Origin: an uncultured Bacillota bacterium
GTDB taxonomy: Bacteria; Bacillota; Clostridia; Oscillospirales; Oscillospiraceae
Reading direction: 5' to 3'
Assembly: GCA_947426945.1 (NCBI GenBank)
Contig: CANEFX010000014.1
Coordinates: forward strand, 1 to 64,000
DNA length: 64,000 bases
Shown: piece after piece, positions 53,532 to 62,742 of the stretch
How positions within the stretch are numbered: the stretch's first letter is position 1
Layout: every line of letters starts with the position of its first letter
Notes under the pieces: model-generated
Databases searched by the model: none
The model's input: the letters and a program-made list of their open reading frames with translations, nothing else
Told to the model about the DNA's origin: nothing
Position numbers and translations under genes: made by a program

Positions 53532-53795
53532 TTACAGGTATAGTCCCGCCCGATATGTAACCGTGACCTGATGCCCCCTTGCTGTCCGGTCAGTCCGCTG
53601 GAAACTCGCGGTTTGTACGGGTATCATCTTCTTGACCATCTGGCCGCCCACAGAGCCGGCCTGCTTGCTGGTCAGGTCGCCGTTATAGCCCTGCTTCAGG
53701 TTGACGCCCACCTCGTTGGCAGCTTCCATCTTAAACTTGTTCATAGCCTCGCGGGCATTGGGAACCATGATCTTATTGCTGTTGCTGTTAGACAT
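53532..53795 (-). CDS. Alpha/beta-type small acid-soluble spore protein with aberrant C-terminal extension
   Basis: VPNAREAMNKFKMEAANEVGVNLKQGYNGDLTSKQAGSVGGQMVKKMI is canonical SASP; followed by unrelated PVQTASFQRTDRTARGHQVTVTYRAGLYL. Confidence 0.88.
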   Translation of the reverse strand: MSNSNSNKIMVPNAREAMNKFKMEAANEVGVNLKQGYNGDLTSKQAGSVGGQMVKKMIPVQTASFQRTDRTARGHQVTVTYRAGLYL

Positions 53796-54006
53796 GATTT
53801 TTCTCTCCTTTTCCATTCGGTTTTTGTTTCGGTTGGATGGAACATCCGCTCATAGCTTTACCCCGAACAGTGGAGATATACCTGTTTACCCGTTTTCCTG
53901 TATTTACTAGACATGGAACCATCTACCGGCCATTCTGAAGCACAATTCACTTCAGAAAAAGCTGTTTTTTCATGCGTGTCCCAAATAAATTTCAGATATG
54001 GCCGAC

Positions 54007-56763
54007 TCAGTTCCCGGTTGAGGCCCCGTGAATCTCCAGTCCATTCTCCTCCGCATACTGGATCAGATCGGCCAGGATATACGTCATTGCGCCCCGGGTC
54101 AGAGCATCCTCCGGCGCCTCCGCGGCCGCCGACTGCTTCTCCACAGCTTCCGCTACGATACGCTTTGCCCAGGCGCGGGCCCCTGGCCGGCCGGCAAATT
54201 CGGCCACAGCGCTCATAAATTCCACCGCTTCTTCCGGAGCAACTGAGGCAGAGGGCCGGAATTCTGTCTCTCCCGCCGGAAGCAGACCGGCCTCCCATAT
54301 CCCGGCCAGCGGCTCACGGAGCCACTCAGCCGAGGTATCTGTGTAGGGAAGCATGTCAGGATCTCCCCTCAGCCCCAGCCAGCGGCTCGCCATGACCACC
54401 ATCTGAGAGCGGAGCAGAGTATCCTCTCCCGCCAGGCAGCCCTCCTGGTTAGTGGCAACGATGATACCGTACCGCGCAATCACCTCCGCAGCCTGCTCAT
54501 AGTAGGTCCCGGCGGTATCGCTGTAGCTGGTGTAGGCGGGCCGCTCCTCCCGGCCCTCGGAGAGTCCCAGAGCGGAAAATGCAAACTGATAGTAGTCATA
54601 ATCCAAAACGTCGGCCGCCACTGTAAACTGGTTTTCAACTGCGTTAATAACGGCTTGGGCCCACTCCTCGTCCTGCTCCCCCTCCTTCTGCCATCTAAGT
54701 TCTCCGGAGGAGCCGTCATAGAGAAATTCCTTCGTCAGGATACTCCCGTCCTTGAGCAGCGCAGCGTGGGTGCAGTCGGCCAACACATCCCGGCCGGTGA
54801 GCATCCGAGAGTCATAGGGGAATCCGAACAGGTTGAGCAAGGTAGGCAGGATATCCTGGGTACAGCAGTAATCCTCCACCAGGACGGGCTCTTCCATTCC
54901 GCCCGTCCAGCAGATGAAGGAATTCCGGTAACGCCAGAAGGGATCCTTCTCTGCCGCCTCTCCGGCCAGCTCCTCATAAGCCTCATCGGGCAGCCCGTAG
55001 GGGTAGTGGTCACCGGTGAGGACGATCACCGTGCGGTCTGCGATGCCGGCCTCCTCCAGCCGCTCCACCAGGTAGGCAAGAGCCCGCTCCAGCTCCAGCT
55101 CGCCGCAGTAATAGGCCCGCACCGGCTCGGAGGCATCCATCCTCTCCGTCAGCGCCCGGTTCTGAATACACATCTGATTGGTGTCGAAATTATAGGGGGC
55201 GTGTCCGGAGTAGGTCATATAATAGGCGTGAAACCGCCTCTCGCCAATGTAGTCGTCCACCGTCTTTTGGAACATCTCCAAATCGGAGGCAGGGTGCCCC
55301 TTCTCCATGTCCAGCCCGAAATCAATGGCTTTAAACTCATACCCCATATTGGTATGAGTGTTAATCCGGTTATAGAAGGTGGCATAGTTGTTGTGATAAG
55401 CCCTGGCGGAGACGCCGTCGGAGGAGAACATATTGCCCAGGCAGCAGGGAACATAGTTGTCCATGGAGGACGCAAAGCTCACCCGCTTCAGGTTGATCAT
55501 CATGCCCATGCACAGGCTGTACTCCCCGTCGCTGGTCACGCTGGGAAAGCTGTTGTAAAAGTTCTTAAACACAATGCCCTCGTGGGACAGCCGGTAGAGG
55601 GTGGGGGTCAGCTCCGGGTCGATCACATAGGGAGAGAAGGACTCGGCGCAGATTTCAATCAGATTATAGTCCTTAAACAGGCCCGTATAGCTGTTTCTTC
55701 CGGTGCCCGAGAGGGCGGCAAAATAGTCGTTCAGCGCCTGAAGCTCCTTTTTATCGGTCAGTGTGTTCAGGGTGTCGAAATCCATGCCGGGCAGCACATT
55801 TCGGGCACCGCCTGCGCCGGCGGTCAGATCCAATCCGCCGGTGGCGGGTCCTCCCCGGCCGTCGGTCGTCATCCGCTTCAAATCCAGCGCCTCGGCGGTC
55901 AGCAGGCCGAAGTGTTCCGTCCAGCGGTCCACCGTGGCGCTACGGCTGTAAAACGCGGTGAAGGGCGAGCTCACCCCCGTGCCGCCCAGGGGCAGGGCCA
56001 GCACAGACAGGGCGGACAGCCCGGCAAAACAGGCCAGCAAAATCAGGGGAACTTTGACGCCGGCTTCCTTTTTTATCAGCCGGCCCTTATGGCGCAATAT
56101 GTAAAAGGCCAGCATGGGCGCCGCCATAACCAGCAGCCGGAGCATACAGCGGTCGATCGCTTCCAGGGTGATGTCCCAAAACTGCGTAATCGCATCCCCT
56201 CCGGCAGACACATAAATCAGGGATAAAAAAGCGCTAAAGATGTCGTGATACACCAGCTGCACTGCATAGATCAGGTACAGGGCCGGCGGGACCAGCCAGG
56301 ACAGAAATTTTCCCGCACGGGTGGGGAGGGTGGTCAGGGCGGCCGCCAGTCCGGCGGCCGCCGCTGAAAAAAGAATCACCGTAGAAAAGCGATCCATTGT
56401 CTCAAAGGCGGCGGCATGGACTACCAGCTCACACACCAGAATCGCCGCCCACCAGAAGAGGAACGGGGCCATCAAGGCCCGAACCAGAAGGGGGAGCCGC
56501 CGGATATGCACCTCCAGTCCCTTAACCGGCTCCGGCAGGGCCTCCTCGGCGCCTTTTCCCGGACTGTTTTCCTCCCTGGCAGCCGACTGTCCGGCATCGG
56601 AAACCTCCTGCGCGGATTCCTCTCCGGCCTCTTGCAGCTGTCCCGGCACTTCAGTCCGGCTCTCCTCTCCGGCCGCTGCCTCTTCCACCTCAGGCTCTGC
56701 ACAGGCTCCAGCCTCGGAGTTTGGAATTTCCGGCTCTATCGTTCCGTTGGCACTTTCGTTCAC
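54007..56763 (-). CDS. LTA synthase-like (sulfatase family) membrane phosphatidylglycerol transferase with C-terminal SLH-like region; start uncertain (GTG 56763 proposed)
   Basis: N-terminal TM helices; NLIEICAESFSPYVIDPELTPTLYRLSHEGIVFKNFYNSFPSVTSDGEYSLCMG; YMTYSGHAPYNF; VIVLTGDHYPYG. Confidence 0.85.
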   Translation of the reverse strand: MNESANGTIEPEIPNSEAGACAEPEVEEAAAGEESRTEVPGQLQEAGEESAQEVSDAGQSAAREENSPGKGAEEALPEPVKGLEVHIRRLPLLVRALMAPFLFWWAAILVCELVVHAAAFETMDRFSTVILFSAAAAGLAAALTTLPTRAGKFLSWLVPPALYLIYAVQLVYHDIFSAFLSLIYVSAGGDAITQFWDITLEAIDRCMLRLLVMAAPMLAFYILRHKGRLIKKEAGVKVPLILLACFAGLSALSVLALPLGGTGVSSPFTAFYSRSATVDRWTEHFGLLTAEALDLKRMTTDGRGGPATGGLDLTAGAGGARNVLPGMDFDTLNTLTDKKELQALNDYFAALSGTGRNSYTGLFKDYNLIEICAESFSPYVIDPELTPTLYRLSHEGIVFKNFYNSFPSVTSDGEYSLCMGMMINLKRVSFASSMDNYVPCCLGNMFSSDGVSARAYHNNYATFYNRINTHTNMGYEFKAIDFGLDMEKGHPASDLEMFQKTVDDYIGERRFHAYYMTYSGHAPYNFDTNQMCIQNRALTERMDASEPVRAYYCGELELERALAYLVERLEEAGIADRTVIVLTGDHYPYGLPDEAYEELAGEAAEKDPFWRYRNSFICWTGGMEEPVLVEDYCCTQDILPTLLNLFGFPYDSRMLTGRDVLADCTHAALLKDGSILTKEFLYDGSSGELRWQKEGEQDEEWAQAVINAVENQFTVAADVLDYDYYQFAFSALGLSEGREERPAYTSYSDTAGTYYEQAAEVIARYGIIVATNQEGCLAGEDTLLRSQMVVMASRWLGLRGDPDMLPYTDTSAEWLREPLAGIWEAGLLPAGETEFRPSASVAPEEAVEFMSAVAEFAGRPGARAWAKRIVAEAVEKQSAAAEAPEDALTRGAMTYILADLIQYAEENGLEIHGASTGN

Positions 56764-56822
56764 AGACCACTGCGCCCCTTTCTGTCCTAATACTAATCTT
56801 CCATTAAAAGAATAATTTTTTC

Positions 56823-56853
56823 GTGTTTCCCCGCCCGGAGGGCGGGGAAACAC
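56823..56853. promoter_or_regulatory. 13-bp hairpin in the 5' leader of the LtaS-like gene
   Basis: gtgtttccccgcc-cggag-ggcggggaaacac. Confidence 0.55.
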
Positions 56854-56908
56854 ATGTAAACTTTTTATTAAAGAGCAGTATAAAACACCAGTTTTCTATA
56901 TTTTTGTT

Positions 56909-56937
56909 ATTATATCCCGGAAATAACTCTTTGTAAA
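56909..56937 (-). promoter_or_regulatory. Promoter for the LtaS-like gene
   Basis: Minus strand TTTACA-17-TATAAT. Confidence 0.65.
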
Positions 56938-56965
56938 GTGGCGAAACACATAATTTCATGCAGAA

Positions 56966-57003
56966 AAAAGGACCGGATATCCGATGGATATCCGGCCCTT
57001 TTA
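56966..57003. terminator. Terminator after csrA
   Basis: aaaaaggaccggatatcc-gat-ggatatccggcccttttt. Confidence 0.75.
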
Positions 57004-57009
57004 CAATTC

Positions 57010-57246
57010 TCAGTTCTCTTTTTCCGGCTTTTTCAGCACACCCAGCAGCTCCAGGGGGGAGATCTCCTCATCCGCCGCTTCCCGATTGGTCTCAGCGGCT
57101 CCCTTCAACTCACTGCGCAGGATGGTGACGCTGCGGGGGGCCTGAATGGCCAAGCGGGCGCGCCCCGCCTCCACAGACAGGACGGTGACCTCCACCTCGT
57201 CCCCAATGAGCAGCGATTCCCCCTCTTTCCGTTGGAGGATCAGCAT
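57010..57246 (-). CDS. csrA: Carbon storage regulator CsrA
   Basis: MLILQRKEGESLLIGDEVEVTVLSVEAGRARLAIQAPRSVTILRSEL. Confidence 0.95.
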   Translation of the reverse strand: MLILQRKEGESLLIGDEVEVTVLSVEAGRARLAIQAPRSVTILRSELKGAAETNREAADEEISPLELLGVLKKPEKEN

Positions 57247-57692
57247 TTGCCCTCCTCCTTCCGTCCGAATTCCGACAGAAGGTGGTGCATATGGTATTCG
57301 CCCTCCTCCAGGATAACCTGCATGGCCTGCCGGGTCTGGTCGTTGATAGCCACCGGGCAGCGCAGATTCACAGTGCTGTCCCCCACCGGGCTGCGCACCA
57401 CGCACAGGGTGTAGAAACACAGCTCCTCGCTGCGCTCCACCCCCATGGCCTTCAGCTCCCTCTCCGTAAGGATTGGCGCATAGTCCGGCTTGAGTGAGAA
57501 GGGGTTTACCGCCACAAAAGCCAAGCCGGGCGTGGCCGCGCTCTGAAAGCAGAGGAGGCTCCCCTCGCTGCCCTCAAAGGGCAGCAGGAAAAACTCTTTC
57601 TCCTCTTCAAAGCCAAACAGCCCCTCCGAAAAGCGGAGCTTATCCTCCTCCAGACAGTCAATCTGCCCGAAATACTTGGTATCTAAACGCAT
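57240..57692 (-). CDS. fliW: Flagellar assembly factor FliW
   Basis: FSEGLFGFEEEKEFFLLPFE...SLLCFQSAATPGLAFVAVNPF; LCFYTLCVVRSPVGDSTVNLRCPVAIND; overlaps csrA. Confidence 0.95.
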   Translation of the reverse strand: MRLDTKYFGQIDCLEEDKLRFSEGLFGFEEEKEFFLLPFEGSEGSLLCFQSAATPGLAFVAVNPFSLKPDYAPILTERELKAMGVERSEELCFYTLCVVRSPVGDSTVNLRCPVAINDQTRQAMQVILEEGEYHMHHLLSEFGRKEEGKC

Positions 57693-57744
57693 GTTCCCTC
57701 CTGTTCGGCAGTTCTCCTCCCCGCAGGGGAGGCGGAACGCGTGT

Positions 57745-58353
57745 CTACGCTTTTATATCCACCGGCTCATAGTTGGGGTCGGCGGAAGGCGGGACATAAA
57801 TGGGTCCGCCGATATACTTAATCACCACGTCAGGCCGCTGGGCGATTGTAAATTCAATGTCGCCGGGCGTAAACTCAAAGCTGCCCTCGTTCAGCTTCCA
57901 GTCGATGGCCATCTTATCCATCTCATAGCGGATATTCATCTCGCCGGGGTCCCAGGTGATTTCGGGGCCGGTCTTGGGCAGGAATTCAAGCCCCACGTTG
58001 GTTTTGACGTCCTTCATCATGGCCTCTTCGGCAAACTGGGTGATCAGCTCCTCACCCACCTTGGTCTCCAGCAGGAGCTGTCCCTGGCGGGCGTAAGTGG
58101 CGGTGGCCTCATAGGCCGCCTGCTGGCCCTTCTGCGCGCCTTGCTCCAGGTAGCGGGCAATGGTGGGCGTCACCGAATTCCGCGCCTCATAGGTATCGAT
58201 ATTCACCTTAATGGGACGGCTCTTGATCTGAAGTCCATTTTTCTCCCGGGTGATCTCCATCTCGGCGGTGCCTCGGGCATACTCCAGCTTGGCGCTGGTG
58301 GTCTTCATCTCAATCTGAATGGGTACAGTGGTAATTTCAATCAGCGGTTTCAT
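57745..58353 (-). CDS. DUF6470 family protein
   Basis: MKPLIEITTVPIQIEMKTTSAKLEYARGTAEMEITREKNGLQIKSRPIKVNIDTYEARNS; canonical location between flgL and fliW. Confidence 0.85.
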   Translation of the reverse strand: MKPLIEITTVPIQIEMKTTSAKLEYARGTAEMEITREKNGLQIKSRPIKVNIDTYEARNSVTPTIARYLEQGAQKGQQAAYEATATYARQGQLLLETKVGEELITQFAEEAMMKDVKTNVGLEFLPKTGPEITWDPGEMNIRYEMDKMAIDWKLNEGSFEFTPGDIEFTIAQRPDVVIKYIGGPIYVPPSADPNYEPVDIKA

Positions 58354-58442
58354 TGTGTGATACGCGCTCCCTTCTGCATCTTTTAGACGTCCTAAAGGCT
58401 TCCCTGCCTCATATTACACACAATTGAACAATTTTAAGGGCT

Positions 58443-59729
58443 TCAGTTCATATAGTCGATCAGCGACTGACTGAGCAGCTGGTTTCCGATTTTCAGCGCG
58501 GCGTTGTAGCAGTACTGGTCCCAGGAGAACTGCGTGATCGCGTCGGCCAGGTCAATCTGCTCCACATCCAGCACCTGCTCGTTCAGGTTGGTGACCTCAG
58601 TGGACAGACGGCTGCCGTTGGTCTTGAGGAAGGAGGACTTGGCGTCCAGCTCCACATATTTCTCGTCGATGTAGGCGTGGGCGGCGTTCAGCTTATCCAT
58701 CAGCCGGTTGGCCTTGGCCTGCATTTCGGTGTGATAGCTGGTAATCTCCTTCGCCTCGGCGGACTCGGGGTCCTTCATGAACTCCTTGATCTGGTCCGCA
58801 GTCATATCCCGGTACTTCTCCGGCAGATACTTCTGCCCGTTCTCCCCCCAGGTATCAAAGACGTCGGCCAGCTCCCGCATCACCAGGGGCAGACTCTTGG
58901 GGTCGCCGTCCTTGTCCACGCCGCTGTTCAGAAAGCTGATGCCCCGCAGAGCGCTGTCAAAGGCGGAGCCGTTGACCAGCACGCCATTGACCTCCTTCAG
59001 ACCCATGCCCAGGTCCAGGTTCAGCTCCTCCTTGCTCATGATCTCCAGTTTTTTCACGTCGGCCTGATCCTTGTACCAGTCGATCCAGGCCTGCTCGTCC
59101 GCGTCGGCGGAGGAGGAGGGCATATCCTTGGGCAGGAAAGTGGCGTCGTCCAAAGCGTTCCAGTCGGGCTTGCCGTCGGGGTCCAAAGCGCCCCACGCAG
59201 GCTCGGCAGTGGTGGGCTTCTCCACGCCGCCGGCGTTCACGTTGACCCCCCGGTAGTACAGCTTGGTGTGGTCCTCGTTCCAGGTGAAGGGGACATTCAG
59301 CCCGTCGTTCCCGGCGAAGATGAACTGCTCGCCTACCTTCTGGTTCATGGACTCGATCACCGAGTCGGCGGTCTCCCGCAGGACCAGGGCCAGGGCGGTG
59401 CGGCTCTCGCCGGCAGTATCGCTGTTGCCCCGGATGGCGGACACCCGGCCGTTGGCGTCGCTCAGGTCCTTGATTACGCCGGCCAGATTGGTCCAGCCGG
59501 TATGGAACTTGTTATAGGTGGCGTCGTTGTTGGCCAGCTGGCTGCTGGTCTGATACCACTGCCGGCGCAGGCGGAAGGCCTGGGAGGCGGAGGCGGGGTC
59601 CTCCGCGTAGCTGTTGAAGTTGCGGTGGGTGAGCACCTTGTCCGATGAATCGGAGCGCTTTTGGGTAACGCCCTGCAGATTGTACCGGTAGGTGTTCATC
59701 ATCATATTAGTGGTAATACGAAAGCCCAT
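58443..59729 (-). CDS. flgL: Flagellar hook-associated protein 3 FlgL
   Basis: MGFRITTNMMMNTYRYNLQ... and C-terminal flagellin-like IDLADAITQFSWDQYCYNAALKIGNQLLSQSLIDYMN. Confidence 0.93.
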   Translation of the reverse strand: MGFRITTNMMMNTYRYNLQGVTQKRSDSSDKVLTHRNFNSYAEDPASASQAFRLRRQWYQTSSQLANNDATYNKFHTGWTNLAGVIKDLSDANGRVSAIRGNSDTAGESRTALALVLRETADSVIESMNQKVGEQFIFAGNDGLNVPFTWNEDHTKLYYRGVNVNAGGVEKPTTAEPAWGALDPDGKPDWNALDDATFLPKDMPSSSADADEQAWIDWYKDQADVKKLEIMSKEELNLDLGMGLKEVNGVLVNGSAFDSALRGISFLNSGVDKDGDPKSLPLVMRELADVFDTWGENGQKYLPEKYRDMTADQIKEFMKDPESAEAKEITSYHTEMQAKANRLMDKLNAAHAYIDEKYVELDAKSSFLKTNGSRLSTEVTNLNEQVLDVEQIDLADAITQFSWDQYCYNAALKIGNQLLSQSLIDYMN

Positions 59730-59743
59730 CTCAGGTTACCTCC

Positions 59744-61777
59744 TTATCTGATGGTGCCGTTGATCAGCTTATCCAGCATGGAGTCCAGCGTGGTCATAAG
59801 CTGGCAGGCGGCGGCATAGGATTTTTGATACACCATCATGCTGGTGGCCTCCTCATTGAGGTCCACGCCGGACACGCTCTGGCGGTCGTTGTCCAGGGCC
59901 AGCGCACTGGTGGTATAGTTGTCGTACATGCTCTTGGTGATCTTGTAGTCGCTGGCCAAAGTGTGGTTGGTGTTGTTCAGCATCTCCTGGAAGGTGCCGC
60001 TGTAATACTTGGTATTGCTGGCCGCATCGTCCACCACGTCTGTTGGCTTGTATTCCAGCTTCTGCCCCATCAGGGTAATCATGTGGTTGACATTGCTGTT
60101 GTCGGTGGAATGGCTCAGGCCGTTGTTCTCCCGGAAGCAGCGGATGCGGACCTCGCCGGTGGACCACTTTTTGGAGATGGAGATGTTTGCGGCGGTGATG
60201 AGAGGATTGTCCGCGTCGTCTCCGTCGCCGGTGTTGCTGAACAGGTTGCCGCCAGCCATCTTTTCGACGCCGTGGCCCTGTCCTTTGGGAGACAGGTGCT
60301 TCTCCTGCACCGCCTTGACCTCCGCCCTCAGATCCTCCGGCAGATCGCTCAAATCGACACGCCTCAGATAGCTAATATCGTAGCCCGCTGCATCCAGCTT
60401 ACCCCAGACAGTAGCTGCGTCGCCTTGACCATCGGTCAGATTGCAGGTGGTGCCGTCCTTGATCTTAAACAGCTCCACGCCGTTGACTATCTCGGTCTCA
60501 TAGCCGTCGAACATGGGCTCGTTGGCCTCGTTCATGGTCTCGGCGAACTTTCTGGCCAAGGCGTCCAGCGCGTGCTGGTAGTAGGGGATACCCCGTTTGA
60601 TGCTGGCCTTTTCGTCATAGGCGATGTCCAGCTCGCTGGAGAACTCGCCCTCCCTGGTAATCAGCTCCCGCAGGGACTGGAGGGAGCCGTACAAAACGGT
60701 GTCGCTCAGGTCCACCGGCTGGCTCTCGGTGCCGTCGGCCTCCTTCATAATGCGGCCGTTGCGGTCCACCAGGGCCTCCAACCCCATCCACAGGCGGTTG
60801 TCCTCCGCCCCCTTCACCGCGTTGTTGACCTCAATAGCGTCTTGGGGGTCGTTGGTATAGACATAGACAGGCGGTTTTTTATCAAGCGTGCTCGCCTTGT
60901 CAATATATTTTGCCCCCACATCGGGATACTCCGGGTTGCGCATAGGCGACTTCTCCGGCATGGTGACCTGGGTGCCGTAGATGCCCTGAATCAGCATGGT
61001 GGGCGGGTTGCCCGTGCCGGCAATGGAGATATTCAGCCGCTCTACGGAGGAGAACTCGTCGATCTTCTCCATGTCGTACCGCACGTCGATCTTCATGTAG
61101 GTGGACAGCTCGTCAATCAGCAGATTACGGTGGTCCCGCAGCTCCAGGGCATTGTCCCCGAAGATGCCCGCCTCCCTGATCTCCACGTTCAGGTCCCGGA
61201 TCTGGGTCAGGATGGTGTTCACCGACTTCACGTCGTCCTTCAGCTTGTCGGTCAGGGTATCCTTGGCGGTGACCAGGGCGTTGGCGTAGTCGTTAAAATG
61301 GCGCACCAAGCTCTCAGCGGAGGAGCGCACGTTGGTGTCCATGGTGTCGTCGTTGGCGTTGCGGCTGAGAATTTCCAGCTGATCCAGCAGATCGTTGAAC
61401 TGGGCCTCGATGATGCCGAAGTCCCCCTCTCCGTCGCCCACCTCGTCCAGAATGTTGGTCAGCTGCTTCAGGCCGTCCAGCTTGGCCTCATAGGCGCCCA
61501 CGCTGGACTGCTCATTGCGGTAGCGGATATCCATAAAGGGGTCCCGCAGCTGGGAGGTGCTGTCCGCCAGCACGCCGTAGCCGATATCCAGATTGTAGCT
61601 GTTGGCGTACCGGGCGTTGCCCCCGGAGTGGAGGGACACCAGGTCCAGCCGCTGGCGGGTGTAGCCCTTGGTGTTGATGTTGGCAATGTTGTTGCCCGTC
61701 AAGTTGAGAGAGGCCTGGGAGGCATAGATTCCCAGCCGTGCGGCCGTAAAAGAGCCGAAAGTACCGATAACAGCCAT
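59744..61777 (-). CDS. flgK: Flagellar hook-associated protein 1 FlgK
   Basis: N-terminal ARLGIYASQASLNLTGNNIANINTKGYTRQRLDL; C-terminal GVDLNEEATSMMVYQKSYAAACQLMTTLDSMLDKLING. Confidence 0.96.
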   Translation of the reverse strand: MAVIGTFGSFTAARLGIYASQASLNLTGNNIANINTKGYTRQRLDLVSLHSGGNARYANSYNLDIGYGVLADSTSQLRDPFMDIRYRNEQSSVGAYEAKLDGLKQLTNILDEVGDGEGDFGIIEAQFNDLLDQLEILSRNANDDTMDTNVRSSAESLVRHFNDYANALVTAKDTLTDKLKDDVKSVNTILTQIRDLNVEIREAGIFGDNALELRDHRNLLIDELSTYMKIDVRYDMEKIDEFSSVERLNISIAGTGNPPTMLIQGIYGTQVTMPEKSPMRNPEYPDVGAKYIDKASTLDKKPPVYVYTNDPQDAIEVNNAVKGAEDNRLWMGLEALVDRNGRIMKEADGTESQPVDLSDTVLYGSLQSLRELITREGEFSSELDIAYDEKASIKRGIPYYQHALDALARKFAETMNEANEPMFDGYETEIVNGVELFKIKDGTTCNLTDGQGDAATVWGKLDAAGYDISYLRRVDLSDLPEDLRAEVKAVQEKHLSPKGQGHGVEKMAGGNLFSNTGDGDDADNPLITAANISISKKWSTGEVRIRCFRENNGLSHSTDNSNVNHMITLMGQKLEYKPTDVVDDAASNTKYYSGTFQEMLNNTNHTLASDYKITKSMYDNYTTSALALDNDRQSVSGVDLNEEATSMMVYQKSYAAACQLMTTLDSMLDKLINGTIR

Positions 61778-61805
61778 AGCAGTTTCTCCTTTATCTCATC
61801 GGGCC

Positions 61806-62255
61806 TCAGGCCCGGAAATCCGTCTGGTGGGTTTTGCGTTCCTCCGCCGCCTGGGCGGCGTCTCCCGCCTGGACGGCCTGTATCCGTTCAATTGCCCGCA
61901 GGTTGCACTCCAGCGTGTCTCTGGCCACCTCGCTGGCGGCCTGGAACAGCTCGTACTGCCGCCGCAGCTCCTCCACGACCTGCTTGGTCTCCAGCTGGAG
62001 TTCCTCCGGGCAGCGGCTCTCCAGCTGGCTGAGGGTGACCCCTCTCAAATCCAGGGCGGCCAGCATGGCGTCCCGTTTCTGGTCGTAGCCCCGCAGGGTC
62101 AGGCTGAGCACCTGCTCCCGCTTCATGCAGGCCTCCACCCCGGCCAGGTCTCCCCGGGAGGCGGCGCCGTTCTTCTCCCGCTCCACCTTGGTGAGCTCCT
62201 CCAGGGTATGGGTCAGACTGACCATCAGTCCCAGATAGTCCTGCCAGTCCGCCAT
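61806..62255 (-). CDS. flgN: Flagellar export chaperone FlgN-like protein
   Basis: Helical protein in the flgM-flgN-flgK position: LMVSLTHTLEELTKVEREKNGAASRGDLAGVEACMKREQVLSLTLRGYDQKRDAML. Confidence 0.8.
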   Translation of the reverse strand: MADWQDYLGLMVSLTHTLEELTKVEREKNGAASRGDLAGVEACMKREQVLSLTLRGYDQKRDAMLAALDLRGVTLSQLESRCPEELQLETKQVVEELRRQYELFQAASEVARDTLECNLRAIERIQAVQAGDAAQAAEERKTHQTDFRA

Positions 62256-62561
62256 TTATTCGCCCTCCGTCAGCAGCAGCATACGGGCCGCCGTCTCCCT
62301 GGCGTCGGGGCGGTACTCTCCGGACATGACCTGATGGCGCAGCTCCTGCACCTTCCCGGTGGTATTATAGGTACGCACCTGGCGGGACAAGTCGGCCGCC
62401 ATCTTCCGGAAGGTCGGGCTGGCCTCCTGGCCCGCCCTGGCGGACAGCGTAATCTGATCAAAGCTGCTCTCCGCCGTCCGGGCGCGTTTCACCCCGCCGG
62501 AACGGGCGGCCCCGGCCGTAATGGGGGTAGAAGCAAATCCTTCTCGTCTTGTAACTAACAT
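62256..62561 (-). CDS. flgM: Anti-sigma-28 factor FlgM-like
   Basis: DQITLSARAGQEASPTFRKMAADLSRQVRTYNTTGKVQELRHQVMSGEYRPDARETAARML (FlgM C-terminal pattern). Confidence 0.85.
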   Translation of the reverse strand: MLVTRREGFASTPITAGAARSGGVKRARTAESSFDQITLSARAGQEASPTFRKMAADLSRQVRTYNTTGKVQELRHQVMSGEYRPDARETAARMLLLTEGE

Positions 62562-62700
62562 ATCAGCAACCTCCTGAAGCCTCCCCTGCGGGAGGACGCA
62601 CAGCAATCCTAAACTGTTCTGTATCATATTTATCGGACTGTTTCCCGGAAAACATAACATAGCGGACAAAATTTTTTCTCTTTTCCGCCCCCAAAATTGA

Positions 62701-62735
62701 AACCGGACCGGGAAGCTGTGCCTCCCGGTCCGGTT
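62701..62735. terminator. Stem-loop terminator upstream of flgM
   Basis: aaccggaccgggaagc-tgtg-cctcccggtccggtt. Confidence 0.65.
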
Positions 62736-62742
62736 CTGCCCG

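Larger units (their letters stand above)
38028..53627. mobile_element. Integrative mobilizable element (~15.6 kb) with serine recombinase, mob genes and type I R-M defense cargo; boundaries inferred
   Basis: Recombinase at the left end, MobC/relaxase/RepA-like ATPase, cargo R-M, and a chimeric SASP gene at the right boundary. Related 15-mers TTGATCGGTGATAAT (38028) and TTGTACGGGTATCAT (53613) match 10/15. Confidence 0.65.

Noticed and set aside
38028-53627. Considered a prophage or full ICE
   Set aside because: No capsid, terminase, portal, or type IV secretion/coupling protein genes; gene content fits a mobilizable element
53858-54298. 146-aa minus-strand ORF at the end of the LtaS-like gene
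   Set aside because: Alternate frame of the SLH-like coding region; no RBS or motif
54655-56226. 523-aa plus-strand ORF opposite the LtaS-like gene
   Set aside because: Shadow frame of a well-supported gene
59825-62032. 735-aa plus-strand ORF opposite flgK/flgN
   Set aside because: Antisense to well-supported flagellar genes; composition typical of a shadow frame
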